Source: Nostoc sp. 'Lobaria pulmonaria (5183) cyanobiont' (GTDB lineage: Bacteria; Cyanobacteriota; Cyanobacteriia; Cyanobacteriales; Nostocaceae). From it: a stretch of 64,000 nucleotides of DNA. Made by a program: the position numbers and the translations under genes. Where the stretch lies: positions 2,787,501 to 2,851,500 of the forward strand of contig NZ_CP026692.1 of NCBI RefSeq assembly GCF_002949795.1, written 5' to 3'. Below, piece after piece: positions 63,945 to 64,000 of this stretch (the first letter of the stretch is position 1; each line of letters starts with the position of its first letter). The notes below the pieces were generated by a model. The model searched no databases. It was not told where the DNA came from and saw only the letters and a program-made list of their open reading frames with translations.

Positions 63945-64000
63945 TTTCCAGAATTTACAGTTATATTGTCAGCACCAGTGGTTGTTGCAGGATTCAATTC

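Larger units (their letters stand above)
62298..64000 (+). pseudogene. HNH-motif gene interrupted by IS630 and a MITE; runs off the window
   Basis: The frame opens after a stop at 62295. The visible ATG is at 62346. It contains HGSHIIPRSQGGSNGADNIVWE, an HNH-like motif. The IS630 at 62584-63601 cuts it. Removing the IS with one TA restores the frame: VYNAVDSI joins ICNSGTIARLGITATG, then membrane helices AILTQVIVTAISYSLDL and TPIVFLILVAVLAL. A MITE at 63817-63944 adds open sequence and the frame continues past 64000. It might be a toxin or phage-derived nuclease. The function is not certain. Confidence 0.55.

Noticed and set aside
1..64000. tRNA or rRNA genes
   Set aside because: I saw no cloverleaf-like TTCGA-box sequence or rRNA core sequence; a tRNAscan or Infernal run would be decisive.

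Overview
The window looks like chromosome from a filamentous, Nostoc-type cyanobacterium. HIP1 octamers (GCGATCGC) are scattered throughout. The gene content also fits: a CrtO-type carotene ketolase, two CYP110-like P450s, a PEP-CTERM protein, a lumenal pentapeptide protein, a TreS-maltokinase fusion, DUF928, CHASE2 and CHAT proteins, and a cyanobacterial two-partner secretion pair. I saw no rRNA, tRNA or CRISPR array.

Layout. 1-5.1 kb: end of an FAD-binding oxidoreductase, a 12-unit 21-bp tandem array, a methyltransferase, a small exported protein, and a TPR protein whose NB-ARC domain has lost its nucleotide-binding half. 5.1-10.6 kb: a pentapeptide protein, then the glycine cleavage genes gcvT-gcvH-gcvP; gcvP carries an in-frame GGGGAGT triplication. 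10.7-26.5 kb: PhoD phosphatase, PEP-CTERM protein, RmlD-like reductase, TPR lipoprotein, secreted RTX serine protease, crtO, a DUF2993 protein, two P450s and a transketolase-like enzyme. 26.6-33.4 kb: a small lipoprotein-like gene, a VapBC-type pair, a graveyard of gene fragments (two copies of the transketolase 3' end, two DUF4926 relics), a second tandem array, MITEs, and the large treS fusion gene. 33.6-37.2 kb: animal-type heme peroxidase, a 7-bladed WD40 protein and a ferric-reductase-like membrane protein.

37.5-44.1 kb is mostly decayed. It holds a broken transposase, a malectin-domain pseudogene with one stop, a beta/gamma-crystallin fragment, and several palindromic elements. Two genes there are intact: a cupin, and a 195-aa protein with an NHLP-like leader and a hydrophobic tail that could be a peptide precursor. 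That gene shares about 190 bp of upstream DNA with the crystallin fragment.

44.1-57.4 kb is one coherent surface/secretion module: DUF928, a CHASE2 histidine kinase with its response regulator, a small secreted protein, a filamentous-haemagglutinin-type TpsA, an exported TPR-CHAT (caspase-like) protein and the TpsB outer-membrane transporter. The likely logic is that TpsB exports the TpsA beta-helix, the CHAT protein acts in the same compartment, and the CHASE2 pair senses an external cue. The last two points are inference.

57.6-64 kb: an AraC-type regulator with a gutted receiver domain, then a nest of insertion sequences (ISAs1, IS4, IS66 and IS630 types) cut into one another. An IS630 copy sits in an HNH-motif gene whose frame is restored if the IS is removed at its TA duplication. 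The most useful new observations are several small MITE families with visible target duplications, the two related 20-21 bp arrays, the NHLP-like precursor with its duplicated upstream region, and a four-times repeated quasi-palindrome around a 126-aa orphan gene.
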